NCBI RefSeq assembly: GCF_009377205.1
Contig: NZ_VJZE01000034.1
Location: 1 to 37,979 of the forward strand
Reading direction: 5' to 3'
Source: Streptomyces phyllanthi
Lineage (GTDB): Bacteria > Actinomycetota > Actinomycetes > Streptomycetales > Streptomycetaceae
DNA: 37,979 bases
In this document: positions 8,890 through 16,543 of the stretch, in pieces
How the letters are laid out: every line of letters starts with the position of its first letter
Numbering within the stretch: position 1 is the stretch's first letter
Notes under the pieces: model-generated
Told to the model about the DNA's origin: nothing
The model's input: only the letters and a program-made list of their open reading frames with translations
Database searches by the model: none
Program-made: the position numbers and the translations under genes

Positions 8890-8941
8890 GGAGGTGGAAA
8901 CCTCCTGCGTCATCATGAGGGGCTTCGTCGCGAAGTTCCCC
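8890..8941. other. Pair of adjacent short hairpins
   Basis: GGAGGT-GGAA-ACCTCC (6-bp stem, GNRA-type loop when read on the plus strand) is followed 13 bases later by GGGGCTTCG-TCG-CGAAG-TT-CCCC (4+5 bp with a 2-base bulge). Neither belongs to a recognised gene or to a known riboswitch that I can name. Confidence 0.3.
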
Positions 8942-9477
8942 CGGCCTTATGGGAATTGCCGCAGAAACGAACTCATGGCCCCTGGCGCCGTAATGGAAGC
9001 GGAATCCTCCGGCATCCGCCTCTGCGGAATCGGGCGGGCGGCTGACGCGCGCCGGAGCACCGACATCACCACCTGTATGTGGCTGGGACGCCGAGCGCTG
9101 CGGGTCCGCAGATTACTCCGTACGGGTGATGTGAGTTGACGGCCTCTTGTCACTCGGTTGGACGTGTGGGTCACTGAGAGTGTGAACCGGCGGGCTGCCC
9201 ATCCCCGTGCCGGGGGAACGTGAGACAGGCAGCGCTTGCCGGTTTTTCCCTTGCCCAGGGGGACGACACGAGTTGCTGTGCGTCCTGCCCTGCGCATGTC
9301 GGCGTGTGTCTCGTCGTTCGTCCCGGGCCCGGCAGTATGACGGCGCCTGAAAAGGGTCGTGAAGCGGACGAGGCGTGCCTGTGGAGGGCGGCTCGGACTT
9401 CACGATGCTGCAAGCCGGCGGCCGGGTGTCCCTTGCCGGTTCCTCGCATGTCCCCATCAACGAGCGAGGAGTGCCTC

Positions 9478-10224
9478 ATGCCCATTTCTCCGAATCAGGG
9501 TTCCACCGGCGGCGGGACGACGGTGACCATCACGGGTACGAACCTGTCCGGCACCACCGCGGTGAAGTTCGGTTCGAAGTCGGCGACCAGCGTCACCCAG
9601 GTCTCGCCGACCCAGGTCACCGCCGTCTCCCCGTCGGGGACCGGGACGGTCGGGGTCACCTTGACCACTGCGGGCGGAACCAGCAACCCGGTGCCGTTCT
9701 TCTACGTGGGCGCCCCGTTCAAGTCCTCCCTCGGCGCGACCTCGGGGCCGCTGGCGGGCGGCAACACCATCTCCCTCAACGGCACCGGTCTGTCGACGGC
9801 GACGAGTGTGTCGTTCGGCGGGGTGACCGCCACGCCGACCGTGTCCTCCGACAGCTCGCTCACGGTCACCGTTCCGGCGGGGGCCGCGGCCGGGCCGGTG
9901 GGGGTGAGCGTGACCACCGCGGGTGGCACCAACAACGGTCTGACCTACACCTACGTCGACGTTCCCACGATCACGACGGTCGCCCCGACGTCGGGTCCGA
10001 CGTCCGGGGGGACGGCGGTGACCATCACCGGTACCAACCTCGACAGCACGGACTCGGTCACCTTCGGCGGCAGCCCGGCCCCGTTCTCGGTGATCAACGC
10101 GACCACGCTGTCGGCGGTCACCCCGCCGGGAACGGCGGGCGCGGTCGACGTGGTGGTGACCAACCCCGCGGGGTCGGACACCGAGGTCGGCGCGTTCACC
10201 TACATCGCCGGTCCCGGCATCTGA
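9478..10224 (+). CDS. IPT/TIG repeat protein, three domains, no signal peptide
   Basis: This 248-residue protein is made almost entirely of three Ig-like IPT/TIG domains (about residues 1-82, 83-162, 163-244). Each begins P-x-x-G-x-x-x-G-G-(T/N)-x-(V/I)-(T/S)-(I/L)-(T/N)-G-T and contains the V-x-F-G signature (TAVKFGS, TSVSFGG, DSVTFGG) and a closing TTAGGT(S/N)N strand. The start MPISPNQGS follows GAGGAG. There is no hydrophobic leader, lipobox, TM helix or LPXTG, so if it reaches the cell surface it does so by a non-classical route or as part of a complex. Length and order of domains match the neighbour at 10346, from which a hairpin separates it. The ligand is unknown. Confidence 0.85.
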   Translation: MPISPNQGSTGGGTTVTITGTNLSGTTAVKFGSKSATSVTQVSPTQVTAVSPSGTGTVGVTLTTAGGTSNPVPFFYVGAPFKSSLGATSGPLAGGNTISLNGTGLSTATSVSFGGVTATPTVSSDSSLTVTVPAGAAAGPVGVSVTTAGGTNNGLTYTYVDVPTITTVAPTSGPTSGGTAVTITGTNLDSTDSVTFGGSPAPFSVINATTLSAVTPPGTAGAVDVVVTNPAGSDTEVGAFTYIAGPGI

Positions 10225-10265
10225 CCCACCCACTGCCGGCCTTCACGCAGTGGAGGCGCCGAACC

Positions 10266-10301
10266 CCCGTCCGGGCGGGAGTCCCTCTCCGCCCGGACGG
10301 G
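10266..10301 (+). terminator. Hairpin between the two IPT genes
   Basis: A perfect 13-bp inverted repeat (CCCGTCCGGGCGG / CCGCCCGGACGGG) with a 10-base loop lies about 40 bases after the first IPT stop codon. It suggests that the two IPT genes are transcribed separately, or that the downstream gene is read at reduced level. Confidence 0.65.
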
Positions 10302-10345
10302 TCCAGCCGCGTCCATGGGCGCGTTCCAAGTGAAGGAGTACAGCC

Positions 10346-11629
10346 ATGGCTGCCCCCGTGGTCCTTTCGGTCAGTCCTCAGCAGGGACCGGCTTCCGGCG
10401 GCACCGCCGTCACCGTGACCGGCACCAGCTTCACCGGCGCGACAACCGTCCGGTTCGGCACAAAAGCCGCGACCTCGTTCACCGTCAACAGCAGCACCCA
10501 GATCACGGCGATCACCCCGTCGTCCAGCGTCGGTCCGGTGAACGTCTCTGTGACCACCAGTCAAGGAACCAGCAGCCAGCAGGTCACGTTCACCTTCGTC
10601 GCCGTAGCGGCCCCCTCCCTCTCCACCCTGACTCCCTCTCAGGGCCCCACCTCCGGCGGCACGACGGTCACGCTGACGGGAACGAACCTCACCGGTGCGA
10701 CGGCGGTCCGCTTCGACGGGATCGCGGCGGCGTCGTTCACGGTCAATTCGGCTACGCAGATCACGGCGGTTGCGCCGCCTCATGCGGCGGGTGCCGCACA
10801 GGTGACGGTGACCACGTCCGGTGGCACGAGCAATGCGTTGTCGTTCACGTATGTGGCGGTGCCTTCCCTTACGGGCTTGGTTCCGAATCAGGGCCCGGTG
10901 TCGGGTGGTACGACGGTCACGTTGACGGGCGTGAATTTCTCCGGTGCGACGGCGGTGAGTTTTGACGGGGTTCCGGCGGCGTCGTTCACGGTCAATTCGG
11001 CCACGCAGATCACGGCGGTAGCGCCGTCTCACGCGGCGGGCGCCGCACAGGTGACGGTGACCACCCCCGGCGGCACCAGCAACCCTGACAACCCCCAGGC
11101 GTACTTCTACTACGCCGCCACGCCCTCGCTTCTGTCCGTCCTTCCGCTCTCGGGCCCGACGACAGGTGGCACGACGGTGACTCTGACGGGCAACGACCTG
11201 CTCGGTGCGACAGCGGTGAGCTTTGACGGGGTCGCGGCAACGTCGTTCACGGTCGATTCCGCGACGCAGATCACGGCGGTCGCGCCGCCTCATGCGGCAG
11301 GCATCGCGGAGGTGACGGTGACCACCCCCGGCGGCACCAGCAACCCCGCCGGTTACGTCTACCTCACAGCCCCCGCCCTCTTCTCCCTCATCCCCGACCA
11401 GGGGCCGACGCATGGCGGCACCGTCGTCACCCTGACCGGTACCGAACTCGCCGCCACCTCCGAAGTCCGGTTCGGATCCACTCCCACGTCGTTCACGGTG
11501 GTTTCTCCGACGCAGGTCACCGCAGTGGTCCCCACAGGCCCGGACGGGCCGGTCACCGTCACGGCGACCACTCCCGCCGGCACCAGCAACGCCCTCACCT
11601 ACACCCGCGTCTCGGGACCGTCCATCTGA
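10346..11629 (+). CDS. IPT/TIG repeat protein, five domains, no signal peptide
   Basis: This 427-residue protein is composed of five tandem IPT/TIG Ig-like domains of about 82-88 residues, each starting (S/T)P-x-x-G-P-x-(S/T)GGT-x-V-T-(V/L)-TGT and holding the A-(V/T)-x-F-(G/D)G segment, SFTV(N/D)S-x-TQITA-(V/I) and TT-x-GGTSN strands. Domains 2, 3 and 4 are nearly identical over 30 residues. The ATG follows GAAGGAG. As in its upstream neighbour, there is no export signal or membrane anchor. Such repeats usually mediate protein-protein or carbohydrate contacts at cell surfaces in other proteins. Its 3' end is only 19 bases from the end of the convergent methyltransferase gene. Confidence 0.87.
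   Translation: MAAPVVLSVSPQQGPASGGTAVTVTGTSFTGATTVRFGTKAATSFTVNSSTQITAITPSSSVGPVNVSVTTSQGTSSQQVTFTFVAVAAPSLSTLTPSQGPTSGGTTVTLTGTNLTGATAVRFDGIAAASFTVNSATQITAVAPPHAAGAAQVTVTTSGGTSNALSFTYVAVPSLTGLVPNQGPVSGGTTVTLTGVNFSGATAVSFDGVPAASFTVNSATQITAVAPSHAAGAAQVTVTTPGGTSNPDNPQAYFYYAATPSLLSVLPLSGPTTGGTTVTLTGNDLLGATAVSFDGVAATSFTVDSATQITAVAPPHAAGIAEVTVTTPGGTSNPAGYVYLTAPALFSLIPDQGPTHGGTVVTLTGTELAATSEVRFGSTPTSFTVVSPTQVTAVVPTGPDGPVTVTATTPAGTSNALTYTRVSGPSI
10727..10815 (+). repeat. 89-bp near-identical internal repeat, copy 1 (IPT gene)
   Basis: This segment encodes AASFTVNSATQITAVAPP plus the next strand and matches the stretch at 10976-11064 at almost every base, with a third, more diverged copy near 11240-11330. 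The near-identity at DNA level, including synonymous positions, points to recent duplication or gene conversion between domains. Confidence 0.85.
10976..11064 (+). repeat. 89-bp near-identical internal repeat, copy 2 (IPT gene)
   Basis: Second copy of the repeat at 10727-10815, same length, differing by a handful of bases, mostly silent. The pair makes unequal recombination and domain-number change likely. Confidence 0.85.
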
Positions 11630-11648
11630 TCAGCGGGGCTCTTGTGGA

Positions 11649-12380
11649 TCAGCGCGGTCGCGGAGCGTTGACGGTCCCATCCGGTCCGGGCCGGGCGGGC
11701 CGGCCAGCGCTCTCTTCCCCGCGGTCAGCGGCTGTCGGTGGTTCGGCAATGCCGATGAAGTTCTCGGCCACGGGGCGGATGCGGACCGACCACCCCAGCG
11801 CCGTGAGATCGTCCGTCAGCGTCCGGGCATCGTGGAACACCTTCACGATGCGGTACTGGCTGCCGTCATCGAGCCGGCGCAGCGCCACCGGGACCGACTG
11901 CTTCGTGACGACCTCCTCCGCCGCGGCTGCGGCGGGACCGTCGTCGATGAAGATCGCTTTGCCATGCGGCACGAGCGCGGCGGCGACGGTGTTCCAGAAC
12001 CCGGGCAACCGCGCCGGCGGGACGTGGGAGAGCCAGAAGGCGAAGAACACAGTGTCGTAGCGCCGCGACGGTTGCCACTCGAACAGGTCGGCCTGAACGA
12101 ACCGGACGGTGGGGGATGCGGTACGCGTACGAGCGAGGGCCAACACCTCGGCTGCCGCGTCAACAGCCGTCACCGAACGCGCCCGTGCGGCGAGCAGCGG
12201 GGTCCACTGGCCCGTTCCGCAGGCCAACTCCAGTACATCCCCGGCAACCGGGAGGTCGTCGACGACAGTCAGCAACTTCCGCAGGTCATGGCGCTCCGCA
12301 TAGGGCCGGTCGTATTCGGCCGCGCCCGCCCTGTAGTAGGCCAACTGCTCTGCCAGGAGAACGTCCTCGTCCATGGCCAT
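11649..12380 (-). CDS. Class I SAM-dependent methyltransferase
   Basis: This 243-residue cytosolic methyltransferase has motif I VLELACGTGQWT (about residues 49-60), the motif II acidic end of strand 2 at VTAVDAAAE, and motif III-like VRFVQADLFEW followed by DTVFFAFWLSHVP, the strand-4 region of ubiquinone/menaquinone-type and small-molecule methyltransferases. The C-terminal part (DDGSQYRIVKVFHDARTL, LGWSVRIRPVAENFIG) completes the Rossmann fold. Acceptor substrate is unknown. The start MAMDEDVLLAEQ was chosen because GAGAGG lies 7 bases upstream; a second ATG two codons later is possible. The last 25 residues are Arg/Pro-rich and unconserved. It is convergent with the five-domain IPT gene. 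Confidence 0.88.
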   Translation of the reverse strand: MAMDEDVLLAEQLAYYRAGAAEYDRPYAERHDLRKLLTVVDDLPVAGDVLELACGTGQWTPLLAARARSVTAVDAAAEVLALARTRTASPTVRFVQADLFEWQPSRRYDTVFFAFWLSHVPPARLPGFWNTVAAALVPHGKAIFIDDGPAAAAAEEVVTKQSVPVALRRLDDGSQYRIVKVFHDARTLTDDLTALGWSVRIRPVAENFIGIAEPPTAADRGEESAGRPARPGPDGTVNAPRPR

Positions 12381-12516
12381 GCACGTTCCTCTCATCCGGG
12401 TTCGGCCAGAGCCAAGTGCGCGAGTTCACCGGGCCTGGTCACCACAGACACCGTCGGCCTTCACCTGCGGGCAAGGTCAAGAACCATGAGGCCACCGGCT
12501 ACGGCACGTGGGCACG

Positions 12517-12554
12517 CCGGAAGGTGGCGGCACGTGCGTGCCGCCACCTTCCGG
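12517..12554 (-). terminator. Hairpin terminator after the secreted 159-residue protein
   Basis: A perfect 16-bp inverted repeat (CCGGAAGGTGGCGGCA / TGCCGCCACCTTCCGG) with a six-base loop lies 7 bases past the stop codon of the minus-strand secreted-protein gene. Position and strength make it a confident terminator. Confidence 0.85.
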
Positions 12555-12561
12555 GGCTGTC

Positions 12562-13041
12562 TCAGACCTGCACGAGCACGGTGCACCAGACCTCGTTGTT
12601 GTCGCCGATGCCGCAGTCGGCGATCTCCCCGCTCCGGATCTTCGTCCAGACACCCTTCTTCCGCCAGTGCCAGGTACCGACCCGCGAGAACCGCTCGTGG
12701 TACCCGTGGGTGGCGAACGTGAAGGCATCGACGTCCTTGCCGGTGCCGTTACCGCCCCGCGTTCCGTTGCCGAACGACTCCTGCTTGCACTTGGCGTGCT
12801 TGAACTCGCTCCCGGTGCCGCCGCCCCAGTTCCACACGTCGCAGAAGTGCGGGCCCTCGCCGAGATCCATCGTGTAGTGCATCGTGCGGCCGGTCCTGTT
12901 CTTCACCGCGCCGCACAGGGGACCTACGCACCCGTCCGCGGAGGCGGTCGTCGCCCCGCCGACGACCACGCCGGACGCCATGAAGGCTGTGGCGAGGACG
13001 GCGACGGCCGTCCGGTTCGCTCGGGACATCATCTTGCGCAT
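12562..13041 (-). CDS. Small secreted protein with six cysteines, unknown function
   Basis: A 159-residue protein with a clear Sec signal peptide: basic MRKMMSRANR, hydrophobic TAVAVLATAFMASGVVVGG, and likely cleavage after TTASA. The mature part (about 123 residues) is Gly/Trp/Lys-rich and has six Cys (DGCVGPLCG, HFCDVW, KCKQ, DCGIGD, WCTVL), enough for three disulfides. Aromatic clusters (VWNWGGGTG, VGTWHWRKKG) recall small exported effectors or inhibitors, but I recognise no family. A weak GGAA lies upstream of the chosen ATG, which is where the signal peptide begins. It is monocistronic, bounded by a strong terminator downstream and a 420-base gap upstream. Confidence 0.8.
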   Translation of the reverse strand: MRKMMSRANRTAVAVLATAFMASGVVVGGATTASADGCVGPLCGAVKNRTGRTMHYTMDLGEGPHFCDVWNWGGGTGSEFKHAKCKQESFGNGTRGGNGTGKDVDAFTFATHGYHERFSRVGTWHWRKKGVWTKIRSGEIADCGIGDNNEVWCTVLVQV

Positions 13042-13460
13042 GCAGTTCCATTCTCTTGTTGCGTCGGCTGGGCCACGCCTCGCGCGACTGCCGGCAGGGC
13101 GGGAGTGGCACACGCCGCTTCCCGGGAGCCCTGCGCGGGCCAGCGTCGGGGTTCCCCGTCGAAGGGGGCAAGAGCACAGGTGATTCCTGGGACGCAGGGA
13201 CGAAGAACCTGCTCTGAGCTGGGCGTTCCACCGGTCTCTGGGACGGCGCTGACACGGCTGACCCACCGTGAGCCCTGCGCGCCGCCGTGTCAGCCGAGGA
13301 GGCCGAGGATGATCCCCGGCACGAGGTTGTGCGAAGCCGACTGGACGGAGACGCCCCCATGCCGGTCCGCACTGACCCGTCGGTTGGGAGGCCCAGCCGC
13401 GCTGATGCGATGGTATTGTCCTCGCCCTGCTGGCGAGGCTGACCGGAAGGCACGCTGAAC
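13042..13460. other. Intergenic region with a hairpin and an orphan coding-like tail
   Basis: This gap separates the divergent secreted-protein and methyltransferase genes. An 11-bp inverted repeat (GCTGACACGGC at 13248-13258, complement at 13284-13294, 25-base loop) overlaps a minus-strand TGA that closes a short hydrophobic frame ending HNLVPGIILGLLG. This may be the relic 3' end of a lost minus-strand gene. Nothing else was recognised. Confidence 0.35.
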
Positions 13461-14087
13461 ATGACCGGGCAACCCGACCGTTGGGCGGAACTGACAGGCG
13501 GACAAGCCGGAGAGGCGTACGCTCAGCGTTTCGCTCGGCTCGCAGAATCGGGCCACGACATCCACGGCGAGGCCACGTTCTGCGCCGCACTGCTGAAGCC
13601 CGCCGCCCGGATACTCGACGCCGGCTGCGGCACCGGCCGGATCGCGATCCGGCTCGCCGAGCTGGGCCACTCCTGCACCGGCGTGGACATCGACCCCTCC
13701 ATGCTCGCCGTCGCCCGCCGCGACGCCCCCACGCAGGAATGGCTCCACGGCGACCTGGCCCGCCTGGACGCCCTCGGCCTGAAACCGGGCTTGGACCTGG
13801 TGCTAGCCGCCGGAAACGTCATCCCCCTGCTGGCCCCCGGCACCGAATCAGCCGTCGTCCGGCAGCTGGCCGCCGCACTGCGCCCCGACGGCCTGCTGGT
13901 CACGGGCATGGGACTGGACACGGCACACCTGCCGCTGCCGGAACCGCCCGTAACCCTTGCGGAGTTCGACCACTGGTGCACCCAGGCGGGACTGACCCTG
14001 CGGCAGCGCTACGCCACCTGGAGCGGCGATCCCTACACCCAAGGCTGCGGCTATGCCGTCAGCGTGCACACCCGCCGCACCACCTGA
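13461..14087 (+). CDS. Class I SAM-dependent methyltransferase (small)
   Basis: This 208-residue cytosolic methyltransferase has motif I ILDAGCGTGRIAIRLAE (about residues 50-66), strand-2 acidic residues in CTGVDIDPSMLAVAR, motif III HGDLARL and strand-4 LDLVLAAGNVIPLLAPG. A Rossmann core followed by a C-terminal strand pair (LTLRQRYATWSGDPY, CGYAVSVHTR) completes the usual fold. It is shorter than its neighbour at 11649 and not closely similar to it, so they are not a recent duplication. GGAAGG stands upstream of the ATG. The acceptor is unknown and no pathway partner lies beside it. Confidence 0.88.
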   Translation: MTGQPDRWAELTGGQAGEAYAQRFARLAESGHDIHGEATFCAALLKPAARILDAGCGTGRIAIRLAELGHSCTGVDIDPSMLAVARRDAPTQEWLHGDLARLDALGLKPGLDLVLAAGNVIPLLAPGTESAVVRQLAAALRPDGLLVTGMGLDTAHLPLPEPPVTLAEFDHWCTQAGLTLRQRYATWSGDPYTQGCGYAVSVHTRRTT

Positions 14088-14201
14088 GTCCACGCCCTGT
14101 CCGCGACCGTCCTCCGTACGCAGAGGACCAACGCGCGGGCCATGGCGAAGCCGCAGGCTCCGGACCAGGGGACCATGAGGAACACCGGGGTCGGGTGGTG
14201 T

Positions 14202-14339
14202 TCATCGGGCGACGGACTCCTTCCAGCGGGTGGTCTGTCCCCGGCGCGCGTAGCGGGCACGGAGGTCGTAGGGGGAGACGATCGTGCGGGACGAGGGCGG
14301 CGCACCACCGTCGGCGATGCGCGAGCGGAGTCGGGCTGC
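14202..14339 (-). pseudogene. Fragment of an IS1182-like DDE transposase
   Basis: A short minus-strand frame ends PPSSRTIVSPYDLRARYARR followed by GQTTRWKES and a stop. IS1182-family transposases have a segment of this form, I-x-S-P-Y-D-x-x-A-R-Y-x-x-(K/R)-R-x-x-x-W-x-G-Y-K-V-H. Here the sequence stops where the GYKVH part would come, so only about 25-45 residues remain. No terminal repeats were found. It lies just beyond the 3' end of the surface-protein gene at 14407. Assignment rests on motif resemblance alone. Confidence 0.45.
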
Positions 14340-14406
14340 GGCGGTAGGGGGCGATGGCGATCTGCGCGGTGGGCGCATCCCGGTGGCTTCGTGGGCGAAC
14401 GTGCCG

Positions 14407-15870
14407 TCACCCTCGCCTGTGGAAGCGGCGGACGCCGTACGGGACCACTGCCGCCAGAGCGAGGACGCCAAGCAGCCCGGTGCCCGCCACGAGGCTCCAC
14501 CCGAGCCCACCGCTCCGGCCGTCGGTACTGCGGTCCTCCCCGTCTCCCGCACCGGTGACCTTCACCGTGATCTTTGCGACGTTGTTCCCCTTGTCGGAGT
14601 CGCGCTCCGCATAGCCGCCCTTGAAAACGACCTTCACATGGCCGGTCCCCGTGGACCTCTCGTCGATACGGAACCTCAGCACCTGTGTCTCGGACGCGCC
14701 GGGCCCCAAGCCCTTGCCGCCGCAGACGTACCGCTCCTCGCCCGGCTCCCATGGACTGCAGACCCAGTAGGGAGACTCGTCGGCCTCCGGATCCGGGGAC
14801 GGCTTCTCCGGCGGGATCAAGGTGATGCCCTCGGGCGGGACGATCTCGTAGCGGAAGTAGCGGGCATCGATACGCCCCGGGCCCGTGTTGCGCAGACCCA
14901 CCTCCAACCGGACGACGTCACCGGGCGTTCCCCGGAGATCACCGGCCACGGCCTGCACATCGACTCGCTGGTCGGTGTCGATGGGGATGTGACCGGACAG
15001 CTGCGCAAAGCCCTTGGGCTCGGTCGGCTTCAAGCCGAGCCTCGGTCCCGTCCCAGGGACCGTGTACTCGTCCTCGTTGAAGTACGGTCCCGCGTCCTGC
15101 CCGGGAGCGAAGATGCTCATGCTCACCGAGGTCTTCGTCAGCTCCTCCCCGCCCTCCACGACGAACGGCGCGTCGAACGCGTAGGCCTCGCCCGGCTCCA
15201 CGCGGGTGTCGAAGAAGCAGTACGCACGGGACGGGCCGCTCTCGGCATAACGGCAGTTGCCATATCTGCGGTCGAGCACCATCCGCGAGCTCGTCACCGT
15301 CACCCCGAATCCGCTCGCCGCGATGGGCCCGCGATTGAGGACCCCGCCCCATATCTCCACGGGCTTGCCGGCCGGAGCGTCCTCGATGGACAGCTTCTTG
15401 CCCCAGAGCTTTGGCGTCCCCGCCGTCATCACCGTCCTGGCCTCGGCCCGCCGCCCGTCCGGGCCGGTGAAGGAGAACCGCACGGTGCCGTGCGCCCCTG
15501 GCTCGGCCGCCTTGTCGGCCCCGAGGACGACCAGATCGTAGAGGCGGTAGCGCTGGTGGGACGAGGTGAGGCGGCAGGTGAAGACGTACACCGCACCCTC
15601 CGTGCAGTTCCGTTTGGCGTACAGCCGCACCTTGCCCCGCACCTCCGAGGCATCCACGGTAAGCGTGGCACCGAGTACGGAAGAGCCACTCCCCGCGTCG
15701 ACCGTCACCGGCAGCTCGACGCGGGTCGGGTCGGTCACCTGCGTGTAGTACGTCGCCGGGACCTCGACCGTCACCCCTTCCCCATTGGCCCGCGGTGCGC
15801 CCGCCGCGCCCGGCGCCGAAGTTCCCACCAGCACAGCGGCGGCCGCCACACACCGTACCCATCGCCTCAT
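14407..15870 (-). CDS. Exported, C-terminally membrane-anchored surface protein
   Basis: A 487-residue protein of no recognised family. It has a signal peptide (MRRWVRC, then AAAAVLVGTSAPGAAGA with an AXA-type site), a long extracellular part of beta-rich, Ig/DUF11-like character (repeated VRLEVGLRNTGPG- and VTVTSSRM-like strands, PPEGITLIPPEKP, RFRIDERSTGTGHVKVVFKGGY), and a single C-terminal helix (WSLVAGTGLLGVLALAAVVPYGV) followed by RRFHRRG. It therefore sits outside the cell, held by the tail helix; there is no LPXTG sorting motif. Several Cys pairs (NCTEG/FTCRL, NCRYAE/YCFF, WVCSPW/YVCGG) suggest disulfides. The start is where the leader begins; only a weak ribosome site precedes it. 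Transposase scars lie on both sides. Confidence 0.8.
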   Translation of the reverse strand: MRRWVRCVAAAAVLVGTSAPGAAGAPRANGEGVTVEVPATYYTQVTDPTRVELPVTVDAGSGSSVLGATLTVDASEVRGKVRLYAKRNCTEGAVYVFTCRLTSSHQRYRLYDLVVLGADKAAEPGAHGTVRFSFTGPDGRRAEARTVMTAGTPKLWGKKLSIEDAPAGKPVEIWGGVLNRGPIAASGFGVTVTSSRMVLDRRYGNCRYAESGPSRAYCFFDTRVEPGEAYAFDAPFVVEGGEELTKTSVSMSIFAPGQDAGPYFNEDEYTVPGTGPRLGLKPTEPKGFAQLSGHIPIDTDQRVDVQAVAGDLRGTPGDVVRLEVGLRNTGPGRIDARYFRYEIVPPEGITLIPPEKPSPDPEADESPYWVCSPWEPGEERYVCGGKGLGPGASETQVLRFRIDERSTGTGHVKVVFKGGYAERDSDKGNNVAKITVKVTGAGDGEDRSTDGRSGGLGWSLVAGTGLLGVLALAAVVPYGVRRFHRRG

Positions 15871-15920
15871 CCCGCGATGATGCGCACAGCAGGACACGAA
15901 CGGATCACACCACCGCCTCA

Positions 15921-16015
15921 ATGCCGCTCCAGTACGTCGACCGCGGCTACGACCACGACAAGGACCGGCGCCTGCTGCGGGCCTGCGCATCGCGCCCGTC
16001 ATCGCCGGGCGGGGA
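15921..16015 (+). pseudogene. Frameshifted fragment of an IS5-family transposase
   Basis: One frame reads YVDRGYDHDKDRRLLR, matching the (A)DRGYDHDKYRR(L/R)L block of IS5-family (IS427-type) transposases. The continuation expected in those proteins, roughly G-I-x-P-V-I-A-R-R-G, is found in a different frame here as GLRIAPVIAGRG, so a frameshift lies near 15980. Beyond that point no similarity continues. About 30 residues survive. It lies just upstream of the surface-protein gene, opposite in strand. Confidence 0.65.
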
Positions 16016-16120
16016 CAGGCTACGAGAGCGTTTTCGCGCTCGCCTGAAGGAGCACCAGACGCCCCGAGTACCGGCGCTGTCGAAGCTCGTGAACCTCTCG
16101 ACTCGCCGGGTCCTTCGCCG

Positions 16121-16543
16121 TCAGCCAGTGCGGCGGCAACGGGCCAGAGCCAGTCCGCCCAGGGCCGAGCCGATCAGTCCCACCAGCATGGCCACGTAGG
16201 CGCCGCCCAGCCCGTTGCCGGTGCCGAGACCACCGTCAGCGGTGGCCGCGACCAGCCCACCGAGGGCCATGCTGATCAGCCCGGCCACCACGGCCACTAT
16301 GGCCCTGAATGGTCGGTTGGCAGCGCCGGGACGACCGGCGGGGCGGGCCAGTGCCAGCCCGGCGATGACCACGCCGACCAGCCCCAGCAGCGCGCCCGTG
16401 GTGGCCCCGAGTCGCCCGAGGCTGAAGTCGTAGACGCCGGCGGCGACCGGCTGGACCGAGGCGTGCGCGGCCGCCGGTGCGGCGAGCACGATGCCTCCGA
16501 ACAGGGCGGCCGGGGCGGCGGCAAGCAGGCGATGGACAGACAT
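16121..16543 (-). CDS. DUF6223-like small membrane protein
   Basis: A 140-residue protein with a signal-peptide-like start (MSVHRLLAAAPAALFGGIVLAAPAAAHA) and three further hydrophobic segments: GRLGATTGALLGLVGVVIAGLALA (about 45-68), AIVAVVAGLISMALGGLVAA (about 82-101) and YVAMLVGLIGSALGGLALA (about 115-133). It ends RCRRTG. This matches the Streptomyces DUF6223 group of unknown function; it acts in the cytoplasmic membrane. The start is supported by GAAGGAG with 7-base spacing; longer in-frame starts lack this. It is divergent from the two-component system across about 220 bases, so shared regulation is possible. Confidence 0.75.
   Translation of the reverse strand: MSVHRLLAAAPAALFGGIVLAAPAAAHASVQPVAAGVYDFSLGRLGATTGALLGLVGVVIAGLALARPAGRPGAANRPFRAIVAVVAGLISMALGGLVAATADGGLGTGNGLGGAYVAMLVGLIGSALGGLALARCRRTG

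Larger units (their letters stand above)
8184..9477. other. 1.3-kb stretch without a convincing gene
   Basis: No reading frame here has typical Streptomyces codon bias together with a good ribosome site or recognisable protein features, on either strand. It contains the promoter of the minus-strand beta-helix gene at its left end and that of the IPT gene at its right end. Between about 8550 and 9135 several inverted repeats occur: a 13-bp UUCG-capped hairpin, a 10-bp long-range pair (8554-8563 with 8682-8691), two smaller hairpins and an 8-bp pair (9063-9070 with 9125-9132). It could encode a structured RNA or be degraded intergenic DNA. Confidence 0.5.

Noticed and set aside
8771..9139. 122-codon plus-strand ORF in the non-coding block
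   Set aside because: Codon use is poor, there is no start signal and no resemblance to a known protein.
14051..14752. 233-codon minus-strand ORF with a short hydrophobic tail (VPWSGACGFAMARALVLC)
   Set aside because: Most of it overlaps the surface-protein gene out of frame, and the tail alone has no ribosome site or homologue that I know.
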